64,000 nt of DNA, taken from NCBI RefSeq assembly GCF_000143825.1, contig NZ_CM000961.1:1819448-1883447 (forward strand), read 5' to 3'. The stretch's first letter is position 1. Each line of letters opens with the position of its first letter. A program made the position numbers and the translations under genes. The DNA comes from Corynebacterium genitalium ATCC 33030 (lineage in GTDB: Bacteria > Actinomycetota > Actinomycetes > Mycobacteriales > Mycobacteriaceae). The notes below the pieces were generated by a model, which was not told the DNA's origin, made no database searches, and saw only the letters and a list, made by a program, of their open reading frames with translations. This document shows, piece by piece, positions 16,945-27,499 of this stretch.

Positions 16945-17451
16945 TTACCGGCCGCCGAGAGCTTTCTGCAACGCTTCCTCAGTCTCCGGTGAAAAGGCGA
17001 CAAAGCGCACCTCGTCCATTTCGACGCCGGACTCGGTAACGCCTTCGATGGCGCAGCCAGCGGCGTCGTCAAGCGGCCAACCGTAAACACCCGCGCTCAC
17101 CAGCGGGAAGGCAATAGTGCGGGCACCGATCTCGCCTGCTACCTCCATGGAGCGGCGGTAACACGATACGAGTTCTTGACGCGTGCCGCGACCGTACACT
17201 GGACCGACAGTGTGAATGACCCATGTGGCAGAAAGGTCGCCCGCGGTAGTCGCTACAGCGTCACCGGTGGGTAGCCCGTCGGGGTACTGCTCCGCACGGA
17301 CCTTCTTGCAGGCAGCGAGGATCTCCGGGCCGCCAGCACGGTGGATCGCCCCGTCGACCCCACCTCCCCCGAGGAGGGAAGAGTTGGCGGCGTTGACGAT
17401 AGCGTCGACAAGCTCTCGCGTGATGTCTCCGCGAATGACAGTGAGTTTCAT
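16945..17451 (-). CDS. Macrodomain O-acetyl-ADP-ribose deacetylase
   Basis: 168 residues. The start LTVIRGDITRELVDAIVNAA, the substrate loop NSSLLGGGGVDGAIH and the IHTVGPVYG strand are the conserved MacroD/YmdB elements. The loop Asn and the Asp of GGGVDGAIH are the expected catalytic pair. The family hydrolyses O-acetyl-ADP-ribose or mono-ADP-ribosyl groups. It is a single-domain protein of usual length, in a minus-strand run with a lipoprotein gene upstream and EamA downstream; functional linkage is uncertain. Confidence 0.93.
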   Translation of the reverse strand: MKLTVIRGDITRELVDAIVNAANSSLLGGGGVDGAIHRAGGPEILAACKKVRAEQYPDGLPTGDAVATTAGDLSATWVIHTVGPVYGRGTRQELVSCYRRSMEVAGEIGARTIAFPLVSAGVYGWPLDDAAGCAIEGVTESGVEMDEVRFVAFSPETEEALQKALGGR

Positions 17452-17458
17452 GACTCTG

Positions 17459-18073
17459 CTAGTTCGCGGGTTTGATCTCGCTCTCGACGACCCACTTGTG
17501 GTTCTTCATGGTCATACCGTCAGCCTCAACGTCGACCATGTAGACAGTCTCATCGGTAGAGCTGTCGATCGTGGCTGTCGCACCCTTCATGCCCTTCATG
17601 TGCTCGGCGGTGACAACTTTCTCGGTGCCGTCGGCCAAGCGCTCCTCGCCAGCATCCTCGAGCTCCTGCTGGACAACCCACTTGTGGTTGGTCACACGCT
17701 CGCCCCCGTCGGTCGGGTCGTAGGAGATGGCGTAGGTGTACGTGCCATCGAAAGCGCCGACGATGGTGGCCTTCGCACCATCCATGCCGGGCATGTGGTC
17801 CGCGGCGAGAATGACTTCCGTACCAACGGGGTAAGTCGGGTCAGCAGCCTCAGTCATGCCTTCCGGGGCGGGGCCTCCGTCTTCGGCGTGCTCGTGACCC
17901 TCGTGGCCGCTGGCGTCGTCTCCGTGCTCGTGGTTCTGTTCCGCGCTCGTCTCCTCCTGGACTGTGGTCTCAGGGGTCTGAGGCACCTCAGTGTTCTCGG
18001 AGGAGCACGCCGTAGCAGCGAACAAACCCGTCACTGCAACGGTTGCGATTGCCATGGTCTTGCGTGTGGTCAT
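17459..18073 (-). CDS. YdhK-like (DUF1541) lipoprotein
   Basis: 204 residues from ATG 18073. A signal peptide ends in the lipobox-like TACSS near residue 20, so it is a predicted membrane-anchored lipoprotein. A His/Asp/Glu-rich linker (EHGDDASGHEGHEHAEDG) follows. Then come two copies of the DUF1541 unit, each with VILAADHMPGM or VTAEHMKGM, a G-A-K/T-A-T-I stretch and a closing NHKWVV. The His-rich linker and Met-Pro-Gly-Met pieces suggest metal, perhaps copper, binding; this is inference. GAGG precedes the start. Confidence 0.85.
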   Translation of the reverse strand: MTTRKTMAIATVAVTGLFAATACSSENTEVPQTPETTVQEETSAEQNHEHGDDASGHEGHEHAEDGGPAPEGMTEAADPTYPVGTEVILAADHMPGMDGAKATIVGAFDGTYTYAISYDPTDGGERVTNHKWVVQQELEDAGEERLADGTEKVVTAEHMKGMKGATATIDSSTDETVYMVDVEADGMTMKNHKWVVESEIKPAN

Positions 18074-18337
18074 GATGTGTACCTCATTCTGCATAGACGG
18101 ACGGTAACTTGGCCATTCTACATGCGCTTCGTGCTCGTTCCGTTCGTCACAATCATCTTCATGCTCGGCTTCACCTTCCCGATCAAGAATTCCCGTCAGC
18201 TGTGAACATCGGCACCGAAGAGATAGACAGAGGTTCATGGCACGTGCGGGCGAACGGGGCCTTGAAGGTCACGCCCTGGGGGTCATAGCACGTGGGCCCC
18301 AGAAGGCGCCCCGCAGGACCTTGTAAAGCCCAGCCGC

Positions 18338-19558
<1,221 letters not shown>

Positions 19559-19617
19559 TTAGATGAAAGGGTTCTACCTCCCAGCCTAGGCCCGTGGACC
19601 GCCACGCACGTGCGGTT

Positions 19618-21180
19618 TTAGGCCCGGGGATACCGTTCCAGAATGCTGTTGGATTCGTGGGTGGAGGGGGTGGTCCAGGAGCCGTCGATAAGCATTTGCT
19701 CTTTGCGCGCCTCCCAGAACGTCGCGTTGCGGATGCCCACTGCCTCCGGATCGAACTGCGGGTCGAGGCCAGCCTTCTTCTGGCGGCGGTAATCCCAAAG
19801 GCACTTCAGTGCGGGAACTTGCAGCACGAGGATAGCGACGATGTTCAGCCACGCCGTCACGCCGACGCCAATGTCGCCGAGCGCCCACGCAGTGCCCGGA
19901 GTCGTGGTTGCACCGACCCACACAGACACGAGAATCAGACCGCGCAGGAACCAAATGACCACGCTGCGGGCGGTGTCGTTCTCGATCCACCGGTTGAGGT
20001 AGCTGAAGTTGACCTCTGCCATGTAGTAGTAAGCGACGATCGTGGTGAAGGCGAAGAAGAGAATGGCCAACGCCACGAAGCTCGCGCCGAAGCCCGGGAT
20101 CAATGTGTCAAGACCCGACTGGACATAGCCGGGGCCGACAGCGATCGTCTCGGAGATCGCACCGGAGTAGCGAACCGGGCCTTCCTCGTCGCCTTCGAAG
20201 ACGCGGTACATATCGGTGGAGATGATGATGAATGCGGTCGCAGAGCAGACGAGCAGCGTATCGACGTACACGGCGAACGACTGCACGAACCCCTGCTTCG
20301 CCGGGTGGGACACCTCGGCAGCAGCGGCCGACTGCGGGCCGGTGCCCTGGCCGGCCTCGTTGGAGTAGATGCCGCGCTTGACACCCCACAGGATGGCGGC
20401 GCCGAGCATGCCGGAGAACAGTGCCTCGCGATCGAACGCGGAACGGAAGATCAGGCCGAAGACATCGGGAATCTCCGACGCGTTCACAAACAGGATGATC
20501 ACGGCGACCAGGATGTACAACACCGCCATGAAGGGCACGACCATGGACGCGAACCAGGCGATGCGCTTGACACCACCGATAATGATGACAGCGAGCAGCG
20601 CGACCATCACCAGCGCAGTCGCCCACGTGGGAACGCTCCACGCATTATCGACGGCTGCGGCCACACCGTTGGCCTGAACACCCGGCAAGAAGTACGAGGT
20701 AGCCAGGATCATCATGACGGCGAAGAGGACGGCATAGGCAAGCGCGAACGGGCGGGCCTTAGTGTGGGAGTACGCCTTTTCAATGTAGTAGGCCGGACCG
20801 CCGCGGTACTCTCCCGTGTCGCGATCCTTCTCCTTGTACACCTGGGCCAGGCAGCACTCGACGAAGGAGGTGGCCGACCCCAGGAAGGCCACCAGCCACA
20901 TCCAGAACACCGCACCCGGACCACCGAAGGCGATAGCCGTGGCCACGCCGGAGATGTTTCCCACGCCGACGCGGCCCGCCAGTGAGACCATCAGCGACTG
21001 GAACGAGGAAATTCCCGCTTCAGAGTCCTCCCCCGAACGAATTTGTTTGATCATGTCTGGCAAGCAACGCACCTGCAAGAACAACGTCACGGCTGTGAAG
21101 TACACGCCAGCACCTAGACAGAGGAATACGAGCGCATTCGACCAGATCAGGCCTTCAAGCGTGCTGATGAGATCTTCCAT
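19618..21180 (-). CDS. Alanine or glycine:cation symporter (AGCS family)
   Basis: 520 residues with about eleven membrane helices. Family motifs include the N-terminal RVGVGNISGVATAIAFGGPG block and GIYSNEAGQGTGPQSAAAAE, both diagnostic for the AgcS/DagA family of sodium-coupled alanine/glycine uptake. GGAGG precedes ATG 21180. It is transcribed from a TATAGT box 40 nt upstream that sits within the inverted repeat TGGTC-N8-GACCA. The M20 amidohydrolase follows 70 bp downstream on the same strand, with its own strong ribosome site. Confidence 0.94.
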   Translation of the reverse strand: MEDLISTLEGLIWSNALVFLCLGAGVYFTAVTLFLQVRCLPDMIKQIRSGEDSEAGISSFQSLMVSLAGRVGVGNISGVATAIAFGGPGAVFWMWLVAFLGSATSFVECCLAQVYKEKDRDTGEYRGGPAYYIEKAYSHTKARPFALAYAVLFAVMMILATSYFLPGVQANGVAAAVDNAWSVPTWATALVMVALLAVIIIGGVKRIAWFASMVVPFMAVLYILVAVIILFVNASEIPDVFGLIFRSAFDREALFSGMLGAAILWGVKRGIYSNEAGQGTGPQSAAAAEVSHPAKQGFVQSFAVYVDTLLVCSATAFIIISTDMYRVFEGDEEGPVRYSGAISETIAVGPGYVQSGLDTLIPGFGASFVALAILFFAFTTIVAYYYMAEVNFSYLNRWIENDTARSVVIWFLRGLILVSVWVGATTTPGTAWALGDIGVGVTAWLNIVAILVLQVPALKCLWDYRRQKKAGLDPQFDPEAVGIRNATFWEARKEQMLIDGSWTTPSTHESNSILERYPRA

Positions 21181-21213
21181 GGGGGTCCTCCCACGTCGGC
21201 AAGTTCTAAATAT

Positions 21214-21231
21214 TGGTCAAACTATAGACCA
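21214..21231 (-). promoter_or_regulatory. AGCS promoter with inverted repeat over the -10 box
   Basis: The arms TGGTC (21214-21218) and GACCA (21227-21231) flank the minus-strand -10 hexamer TATAGT (21221-21226). An operator overlapping the -10 box would allow simple repression; the regulator is unknown. Confidence 0.4.
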
Positions 21232-21313
21232 TGGGAAGAGCCAACTATGCACTCATTCCCATATTTTTCGCAGTTACCCCCAACCGAGTGCGCACGCGGG
21301 GTCCGATACTCAA

Positions 21314-21961
21314 ATGACAGGACAATTGAGCTCCACTACCCATCCAGAAAGAACATACGTCACTTCTGTCACATCAGTAACAGATGTGACGCTATCCGGT
21401 GGAAACTCGACCTCGCTGCTCCACCGCATCGACCGCGCCATTGCAAAAGGCGACCTCAACCGAGGCACCACCACCGTTTTAATATCCACCGGGTTCAACG
21501 ACTACGCACCCATGAATGTCATGAACGGAGCGTCCGGCGACTTCCGGGACATCCAGAACGTCTACGTCCGCAACCTGCACACCGCTGCCGGCAAGATTCG
21601 CCGCATTGCCCCTAACGCCCGCATTATCATGCCCGGCCTGCTCTCCATCTCTGAGCCCACCGGCCTGCAGCGCATCTGCTTGGTCAACGTGATTCCGAAC
21701 ATGCCCGGGGGCATTCCGCTCGGCCATCTTCAGGCGATGGAACTGGGTGCTCGCGACGTCCAGATGCGTGCAGCGCGTGAGATCGGCGCCACCTTCATTG
21801 ACATCAAGAACGAATCCCGCAACAACCATTCCTGCGCGCCGGACAAGAACCGCTGGGGCACCGGGTTCATCGACACCACCACCGAGAACTACAACATGGC
21901 CTACCACCCCTCCCACGCTGGTTCGCGCTACGTGGCTACCCGCGTGATGCAGGTGCTCTAG
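21314..21961 (+). pseudogene. SGNH/GDSL-type esterase lacking its N-terminal half
   Basis: The frame from ATG 21314 gives 215 residues. It keeps block III (STGFNDYAPMN) and the C-terminal block with catalytic Asp/His-like residues (MAYHPSHAGSRYVATRV), matching secreted corynebacterial SGNH hydrolases. The signal peptide and block I with the nucleophile (GDS) are absent; the first 30 residues are a low-complexity Thr/Ser/Val stretch (TYVTSVTSVTDVTL). No upstream frame restores them. I read this as a 5'-truncated, non-catalytic gene rather than a wrong start. Confidence 0.65.
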
Positions 21962-22015
21962 CGTCTACGCAGTCACCCTCCCAAACCGCGCGGCTCCCCG
22001 CTAGCTGACCGGGTT

Positions 22016-22021
22016 TAGGCT
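22016..22021 (+). promoter_or_regulatory. -10 box TAGGCT of the photolyase gene, leaderless
   Basis: TAGGCT ends 7 nt before ATG 22029, with no ribosome site between them. Confidence 0.55.
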
Positions 22022-22028
22022 GGAACGC

Positions 22029-23425
22029 ATGGTCTCCCCCACCCCGCAACCTCTTGCACTTGCCTGGTTCCGCGACGACCTCCGGCTCACGGATAACGCC
22101 GCCCTCACGTGGGCAGCGCAGCACGGCCATGTGGTCGGGCTGTTCATTTTCGAGGAGATCGATGCCGCTCGCCCACTGGGTGCCGCAGCGGCGTGGTGGC
22201 AGCGTGAAAGCGTCCGCAAACTACACGCTGATCTGGCGCAACGCGGTGTACACCTGATCATCGAGCACGGTGATCCCCGTGAGATCATCCCGAGGATCGC
22301 CGCCGAGCTGGGTGCCACGGCGGTGACGTGGAACCGCCGCTACCACCTCCTCTTCCGCGATGTCGATGCTGAACTCAAGCGCACACTGGCACAATCGTGC
22401 GAGGTCACCTCTCACCCCGGCTACCTGCTGAACGAGCCGTGGACTGTGCAGACAGGTAGTGGCACGCCGTTTAGGGTATTCACGCCGTATGGCAAGGCGT
22501 CGCAAAGCATGCTTATCGACGCTCCACCCACCCCCTCCCTATCCCCGACCTCCACGGAACCGACGTGACGAGTGCACCGCCGACCTTCGATGAACCGTTC
22601 TGGGCGGTGGAGACCCTCGCCACGCACTGCCATCCCGGTGAGATGCAAGCGCAACGGAAGTTCCGTGACTTCCTCGAGGGATTGGCGGATACAAGCTACA
22701 AGGACAACAACGACATCCCCTCGGCTGATGCGACGTCGGGCCTGTCAGCGCACCTGCGCTTCGGGGAGATCAGTCCCGCCCAGATCTGGGCGGAGACGGC
22801 CGCTTTCGCAGACGCCAATCACACCGTCGCCGCAGATGCTTGGGCGTTCTTGCGCCAGCTGCTGTGGCGAGATTTCGCGTGGCACCGGCTCTACTACATT
22901 CCCACTTTGGCCACGCGCAATGTCCGCGAGCAGTTCAACGCGTTTCCCTGGGCGTGGACGGACCAGCCCACCCCTGGCTCCACAACGCGAGCCTTTGCCC
23001 ACCCCGAGATGGTGCCGAACGATCCGGACGAGGCCCAGCACCTCGATGAGCTCGCCCTGTGGCAGAAAGGTGAAACAGGAATCCCAATGGTCGATGCCGG
23101 GATGCGCGAGTTGTGGGCCACCGGAACGATGCATAACCGGGTGCGGATGGTCGTCGGCAGCTGGTTGACAAAGAACCTCGGCATCCACTGGCGTCACGGC
23201 GAAGAGTGGTTCTGGGACACGCTTGTCGACGCCGACTACGCCTCCAACCCCTTCAACTGGCAATGGGTCGCCGGCTGCGGCGACGATGCCGCACCCTATT
23301 TCCGCATCTTCAACCCCCTTCTTCAGGAGGAGAAGTTCGACCCCCAGGGGATTTACATCAACCAGTGGGTGCCGGAGCGACACACCCCGATGTACCCGGA
23401 GCCGATGGTCGACGTCAAGAACTGA
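22029..23425 (+). pseudogene. phr: Deoxyribodipyrimidine photolyase, split by a single-base frameshift
   Basis: The N-terminal antenna/Rossmann domain (LAWFRDDLRLTDNAAL...) runs in one frame to TGA 22568. The C-terminal FAD domain (HLRFGEISPAQIW, GIPMVDAGMRELWATGTMHN, NPFNWQWVAGCGDDAAPYF) runs in the -1 frame to 23425. Adding one C to the C5 run at 22531-22535 joins them through a sensible linker (APPTPLPIPDLHGTDV). The intact protein would be about 465 residues, normal for CPD photolyase using FAD and blue light. Either a real mutation, slippage or an assembly error explains it. If the C-terminal part is expressed alone, it could start at GTG 22565, which overlaps the stop. Confidence 0.8.
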
Positions 23426-24271
23426 CTAACGGGCGGCGGTAATCCAGTTCACGGCCTCACCGTAAGAGACCTCGCCGTACTGGCCGTGGTTGTAAACGCT
23501 CAACAACAGCGGCAACGTCGTGGGAGAGCGCATTGCGACGATCGCCGCCAACTCAGTGATCGGCATCTGCCCCCTCAAAGTGGCCACGCGCAGCATGGGG
23601 TCGACGTGGCGGCGCCACTCGTCGGGAAGCGAACAGATCGGGTCATCGGGGCGGCAGATATCCAGCACGCGCGGGCCCAGCTCACCGTAACCACCCTCCA
23701 GTGTCTCCAACGCGCCCTTATCGGCGGCCGTGGCACCAGCGCGGAAGTGGCCACCGTTGTCAGCCAGGTGGGGGTTGGAGATCAGCGCAGCTGAGCGAAA
23801 CTTCTCCTTCTGGATCGGCCCGCGGTCGTGGGCGATGTCGTTGATCAACTGCGCACCGATGCCAGCGCCTTCAGAGAAGCCGGTAATGCTAAAGGTCGCA
23901 TCCGGGCACATGCGGGACAATCGACGCATCGTCGCAGAAGCATCGTTATATCCGGCACGCGCGGAATCCGTGTACGTCATCAGCGTGAACGGCACGGCCG
24001 GGTAGGTGATCCACACCGGCTGCGTCGTCCCACCGGTGCGCTGGTGCACGCGCTGCGCCACCGGAGTCACCTTCGGGCCGACAGGAGCCTTCTCCGGGAG
24101 GAACGAAGCAGTGTTGGCACCACCGGGAATAGTAATGAGGAACTCGCGCGAGCACGTGTTCACATTCGGCGACTCCAGCACCGAGCTCATATCCTGAGCA
24201 CTCGCCTGCGCAGCACCGCCCGCTACAAACCCGAGCGCGACAGCGACCGCCGCAATCTTCTTCAGCAACAT
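23426..24271 (-). CDS. Cutinase-family secreted esterase
   Basis: 281 residues from ATG 24271 (MLLKKIAAVAVALGFVAGG), with a Sec signal peptide cleaved near AQASAQD. The nucleophile motif is ITGFSEGAG (Ser about 133); the Asp/His end is seen in DICRPDDPICSLPDEW and an HVDPML region. Two cysteines (about 40 and 122) match the first cutinase disulphide. Corynebacterial members are cell-wall-associated lipases/esterases in the mycolic-acid-containing envelope. Its stop codon directly abuts the photolyase stop. The ribosome site is GAGGAA. Confidence 0.88.
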   Translation of the reverse strand: MLLKKIAAVAVALGFVAGGAAQASAQDMSSVLESPNVNTCSREFLITIPGGANTASFLPEKAPVGPKVTPVAQRVHQRTGGTTQPVWITYPAVPFTLMTYTDSARAGYNDASATMRRLSRMCPDATFSITGFSEGAGIGAQLINDIAHDRGPIQKEKFRSAALISNPHLADNGGHFRAGATAADKGALETLEGGYGELGPRVLDICRPDDPICSLPDEWRRHVDPMLRVATLRGQMPITELAAIVAMRSPTTLPLLLSVYNHGQYGEVSYGEAVNWITAAR

Positions 24272-24406
24272 TCTCTTATTCCTCGCGCCCCGTGAGGCAT
24301 CGGTTTCCGCGTAAAGACCAACTAAGAATAAAGCACATACAAGGAAACCCCAACAGGAAACGGCCAGTTTGCTCTCAGCGCAGTTTCGTCGGGGGCACCC
24401 GCGGGG

Positions 24407-24412
24407 TACACT
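24407..24412 (+). promoter_or_regulatory. -10 box TACACT, leaderless start
   Basis: TACACT ends 6 nt before ATG 24419, with no ribosome site. Confidence 0.55.
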
Positions 24413-24418
24413 GCCCGC

Positions 24419-24772
24419 ATGCGCAAATCCATCGTTACTAAAGCCGTCTCCGTCGCCACCGCGGCTGCCCTGACCCTGGGAGCTTTCCCCGCCGTGGCAG
24501 ATGCACAGGACAAGATCGGAAAAATCTCCGAGGAAATCACCACTGGCATCGAACGCGGCATAGATCCCGAGAAGTCGGTTCTGCAGGAAAACTCCAGCAC
24601 CAAGGACTTCTTCAAAAATGGCCTCGAGCCCTTTGGGGATATGTCCTCTATGGACACTGCGACGAGCTCCGAGGGCTTGACCCGCGCCATCCTCAACTAC
24701 GTCATCATCGCAGCGGGCATCACCATCATCGGCCAGATCATCCAGCTGGTCATGGCTAACATGCCGCGCTAG
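24419..24772 (+). CDS. Small secreted or membrane-anchored protein
   Basis: 117 residues. A clear signal peptide (MRKSIVTKAVSVATAAALTL, cleavage after AVADAQ) is followed by an acidic/polar middle and a C-terminal hydrophobic helix (ILNYVIIAAGITIIGQIIQL) ending NMPR. It is therefore probably exported and held in a membrane by its tail. It is divergent from the cutinase, with 147 bp between them. I do not recognise a family; the build recalls small corynebacterial envelope proteins such as porin-like peptides, but there is no specific evidence. Confidence 0.75.
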   Translation: MRKSIVTKAVSVATAAALTLGAFPAVADAQDKIGKISEEITTGIERGIDPEKSVLQENSSTKDFFKNGLEPFGDMSSMDTATSSEGLTRAILNYVIIAAGITIIGQIIQLVMANMPR

Positions 24773-24816
24773 ACCGCACCAATGCTCGTTCCGAGTGGGA
24801 CTGAGCCAAGACCGAG

Positions 24817-24850
24817 GCATACAATTTCTTCACTCGAAGGCATTGTATGC
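24817..24850 (+). promoter_or_regulatory. Inverted repeat before the amino-acid ABC operon
   Basis: The arms GCATACAAT (24817-24825) and ATTGTATGC (24842-24850) are perfectly complementary over 9 bp with a 16-bp spacer, ending 7 bp before the lipoprotein start. It may be an operator spanning the core promoter or an RNA hairpin blocking the ribosome site. The regulator is unknown. Confidence 0.45.
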
Positions 24851-24857
24851 TTCTTCT

Positions 24858-25757
24858 ATGTTCAAACCTTTCAAGGTGGCAGCCTGCGCGGCCAGCATTG
24901 CGTCGATAAGCATGCTCGCTGGTTGCGTCACCAACGTCGAGGGCGGACACCCTGACGGTTGGGAGCAGATCACGCCGGATGAGGTTCCCGGGATCGCCGC
25001 GATGGTGCCTGAAGATATACAGGCATCCGGCACCCTGACAATCGGTACCAACCCCCCGTTCGCTCCTTTTGAGTTCAAGAACTCGCAAGGCCGGATGATT
25101 GGTCTGGAGATGGATCTCGGCCACGCCCTCGCCAGCGTTATGGGTCTGGAGTTCCAAGCTCAGGAGCAGGATTTCTCCATGATCTTGCCCGCCGTTCAGG
25201 CCGGAACGCTCGACGCGGGAATGTCTGGCTTCACTGACACGGAGGAACGGCGCGAGAACTTCGAGTTCGTCAACTTCCTTTACGCCGGCATCCAGTGGGC
25301 GACTCAGCCCGGCAGCGGGGTCGACCCGGAGAACCCCTGCGGGCTCACCGTTGCCGTGCAGCGCACGACGGTGTCAGAGACGGACGACATCCGCCCGAAA
25401 GCCGAGAAGTGCGAAGAAGAAGGCGACCCGATCACGATCCTGTCCTACGACACGTCGGACAATGCTGCATTGGCAGCGCTCGTCGGGCGCGCTGACGCGC
25501 TTAGCGCGGACTCACCTGTGTCGGCCTGGGCCGTGGAACGCTCGGACGGCCAGCTCGAGCTTACGGGCGAGATGTTCGACGCCGCACCCTACGGCATCGC
25601 GGTGCCGAAGGATTCGCCGCTGGCGGACGCGCTCGCCGCAGCCATGCAACACCTTATTGATACGGGCGAATACCAGCGCATCTTGGAACAGTGGAATGTG
25701 GAAACCGGCCTGTTGGATGAGGCCCTGATCAACGAGCAGCCAGTGGGAGGACACTAA
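24858..25757 (+). CDS. Amino-acid ABC transporter substrate-binding lipoprotein
   Basis: 299 residues from ATG 24858. The signal peptide ends in the lipobox SMLAGC, so the protein is lipid-anchored. The mature part is a family 3 periplasmic-type fold: GTLTIGTNPPFAPFEFKNSQG, IGLEMDLGHALASVMG, FSMILPAVQAGTLDAGMSGF. These bind polar amino acids such as glutamate, glutamine or basic residues. A copy of the 11-mer lies inside the signal-peptide codons. The stop TAA shares a base with the permease start. Specificity is not resolved by sequence alone. Confidence 0.9.
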   Translation: MFKPFKVAACAASIASISMLAGCVTNVEGGHPDGWEQITPDEVPGIAAMVPEDIQASGTLTIGTNPPFAPFEFKNSQGRMIGLEMDLGHALASVMGLEFQAQEQDFSMILPAVQAGTLDAGMSGFTDTEERRENFEFVNFLYAGIQWATQPGSGVDPENPCGLTVAVQRTTVSETDDIRPKAEKCEEEGDPITILSYDTSDNAALAALVGRADALSADSPVSAWAVERSDGQLELTGEMFDAAPYGIAVPKDSPLADALAAAMQHLIDTGEYQRILEQWNVETGLLDEALINEQPVGGH

Positions 25758-26674
25758 TGGCTCAACGCAACGAACGCCCACAACGCATCGAGGCTAAACC
25801 GCTGCGCCACCCGGGACGCTGGGTCGCCGCGGTGATCCTGTTGGTGCTTTTCGCGCTCTTCATCTTCGACGCCGCGCGCCGCGAGGCCTACGGCTGGGGC
25901 ACTTACTTCGCGTACCTTTTTGACACCCGCATCCTCACCGCCGCCGGCCACACCCTGGCGCTGACGGTGCTGGCCATGATCATCGGTGTGGTGCTCGGCG
26001 TGATCCTGGCAGTCATGCGTATGTCGCCGAACCCAGTGTTCAAATCCATTGCGTGGCTGTACCTGTGGGTCTTCCGGGGTACCCCGGTATATGTCCAACT
26101 GGTGTTCTGGGGACTTCTCGGAGCGATCTACCAGACCGTCAACCTCGGCTTCACTGAGATCTCCATGGAGGCACTCACGTCCTCCGCTTTCGCCCTCGCG
26201 GTGCTTGGCCTGGGCCTCAACGAAGCTGGTTACATGGCCGAAATCGTCCGCTCCGGCATCAACTCGGTTCCGGAAGGGCAGATCGAAGCGTCGAAAGCTT
26301 TGGGCATGGGCTGGGGCATGACCATGCGCCGCACGGTCCTGCCGCAGGCAATGCGGATCATCATCCCGCCAACTGGCAACGAGTTCATCTCCCTGCTGAA
26401 GACCTCCTCGCTGGTGGTGGCTATCCCCTACTCGCTCGAGCTTTACGGCCGCAGCCAAGACATTGCCGCCGCGCTCTTCGAGCCAGTGCCGATGCTGCTT
26501 GTCGCCGCCACCTGGTACCTGGTGATCACCTCGATCCTCATGATCGGCCAGTACTACCTGGAGCGCTACTTCGACCGTGGTGTCACTCGCGAACTCACGG
26601 CCCGCCAGCTCGCGGCGCTGACCGACGCTGAAGGCAAAACACCCCACAACGTCACCGTCATCGAGGAAAGGTAG
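25757..26674 (+). CDS. Amino-acid ABC transporter permease
   Basis: 305 residues, translationally coupled (TAATG). Five or six hydrophobic helices carry a HisM/GlnP-type permease domain with FRGTPVYVQLVFWGLL and an EAA loop EASKALGMGWGMTMRRTVLP. The N-terminal basic segment and a 35-residue C-terminal tail are cytoplasmic. Only one permease gene is present, so it probably works as a homodimer. It lies between the binding protein and ATPase genes, 9 bp from the latter. Confidence 0.93.
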   Translation: MAQRNERPQRIEAKPLRHPGRWVAAVILLVLFALFIFDAARREAYGWGTYFAYLFDTRILTAAGHTLALTVLAMIIGVVLGVILAVMRMSPNPVFKSIAWLYLWVFRGTPVYVQLVFWGLLGAIYQTVNLGFTEISMEALTSSAFALAVLGLGLNEAGYMAEIVRSGINSVPEGQIEASKALGMGWGMTMRRTVLPQAMRIIIPPTGNEFISLLKTSSLVVAIPYSLELYGRSQDIAAALFEPVPMLLVAATWYLVITSILMIGQYYLERYFDRGVTRELTARQLAALTDAEGKTPHNVTVIEER

Positions 26675-26683
26675 GAAGCGCTC

Positions 26684-27451
26684 ATGACTAGCACACCCAT
26701 GGTTCAGGCCGTCGACGTCTGGAAGTCTTTCGGCTCGCTCGACGTGCTCAAGGGCATCAACCTCGAAGTGCAAAAAGGCGAGGTCACCTGCCTCATCGGC
26801 CCGTCGGGGTCTGGTAAGTCGACGTTCCTGCGCTGCGTGAACCACCTCGAGCAGGTCACCGCCGGCCGTCTCTACGTCGACGGGGATCTCATCGGGTACC
26901 GCGAGAAAGACGGTGTTTTATACCAACTCTCGGAGAAGGATGCCTCCCGCCAGCGCCGCGACATCGGCATGGTCTTCCAGTCCTTCAATCTCTTCGGCCA
27001 CCGCACCGCCCTGGAGAACATCATCGAAGCGCCCATCCACGTCAAGGGCGAGAAGCCGGAAACTGCCAAAAAGAAGGCCATGGAGCTGCTCGAGCAAGTC
27101 GGCCTCGCCCACAAAGCGGAGGCCTACCCCGTCCAGCTTTCCGGAGGTCAACAGCAACGCGTCGCCATCGCGCGCGCGGTAGCTATGGACCCCAAGCTCA
27201 TGCTTTTCGACGAACCCACCTCCGCCCTCGACCCCGAACTCGTCGGCGAAGTCCTCCGCGTGATGCGCGAGCTGGCCGCATCCGGAATGACCATGCTGGT
27301 AGTCACCCACGAGATGGCGTTCGCCCGCGAGGTCGCCGATACAGTCGCCTTCATGTCTGACGGCGCCATTGTTGAGTACGGCACTCCCGAGCAAGTTCTC
27401 GACACCCCCCAGGAAGCCCGCACTCAGGAGTTCCTCTCCTCGATCTTCTAG
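26684..27451 (+). CDS. Amino-acid ABC transporter ATP-binding protein
   Basis: 255 residues. Walker [13 protein letters not shown] (about residue 40), Q-loop [11 protein letters not shown], signature [14 protein letters not shown], Walker [17 protein letters not shown] and the H-loop VVTHEM are all intact. It is closest to GlnQ/HisP-type ATPases. A short insert after [14 protein letters not shown] ([18 protein letters not shown]) is typical of actinobacterial members. It completes the three-gene importer with the upstream lipoprotein and permease. Confidence 0.94.
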   Translation: MTSTPMVQAVDVWKSFGSLDVLKGINLEVQKGEVTCLIGPSGSGKSTFLRCVNHLEQVTAGRLYVDGDLIGYREKDGVLYQLSEKDASRQRRDIGMVFQSFNLFGHRTALENIIEAPIHVKGEKPETAKKKAMELLEQVGLAHKAEAYPVQLSGGQQQRVAIARAVAMDPKLMLFDEPTSALDPELVGEVLRVMRELAASGMTMLVVTHEMAFAREVADTVAFMSDGAIVEYGTPEQVLDTPQEARTQEFLSSIF

Positions 27452-27499
27452 GGATCTTCGGGGGCCGCGCCCCAGTGCGGATCCTCGCCGATCGCTGCG

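Noticed and set aside
18241..18337. Short protein-like pieces on the minus strand (LYKVLRGAFWGP and CYDPQGVTFKAP)
   Set aside because: They are in different frames, under 40 codons, with no start. I cannot support a remnant from this length.
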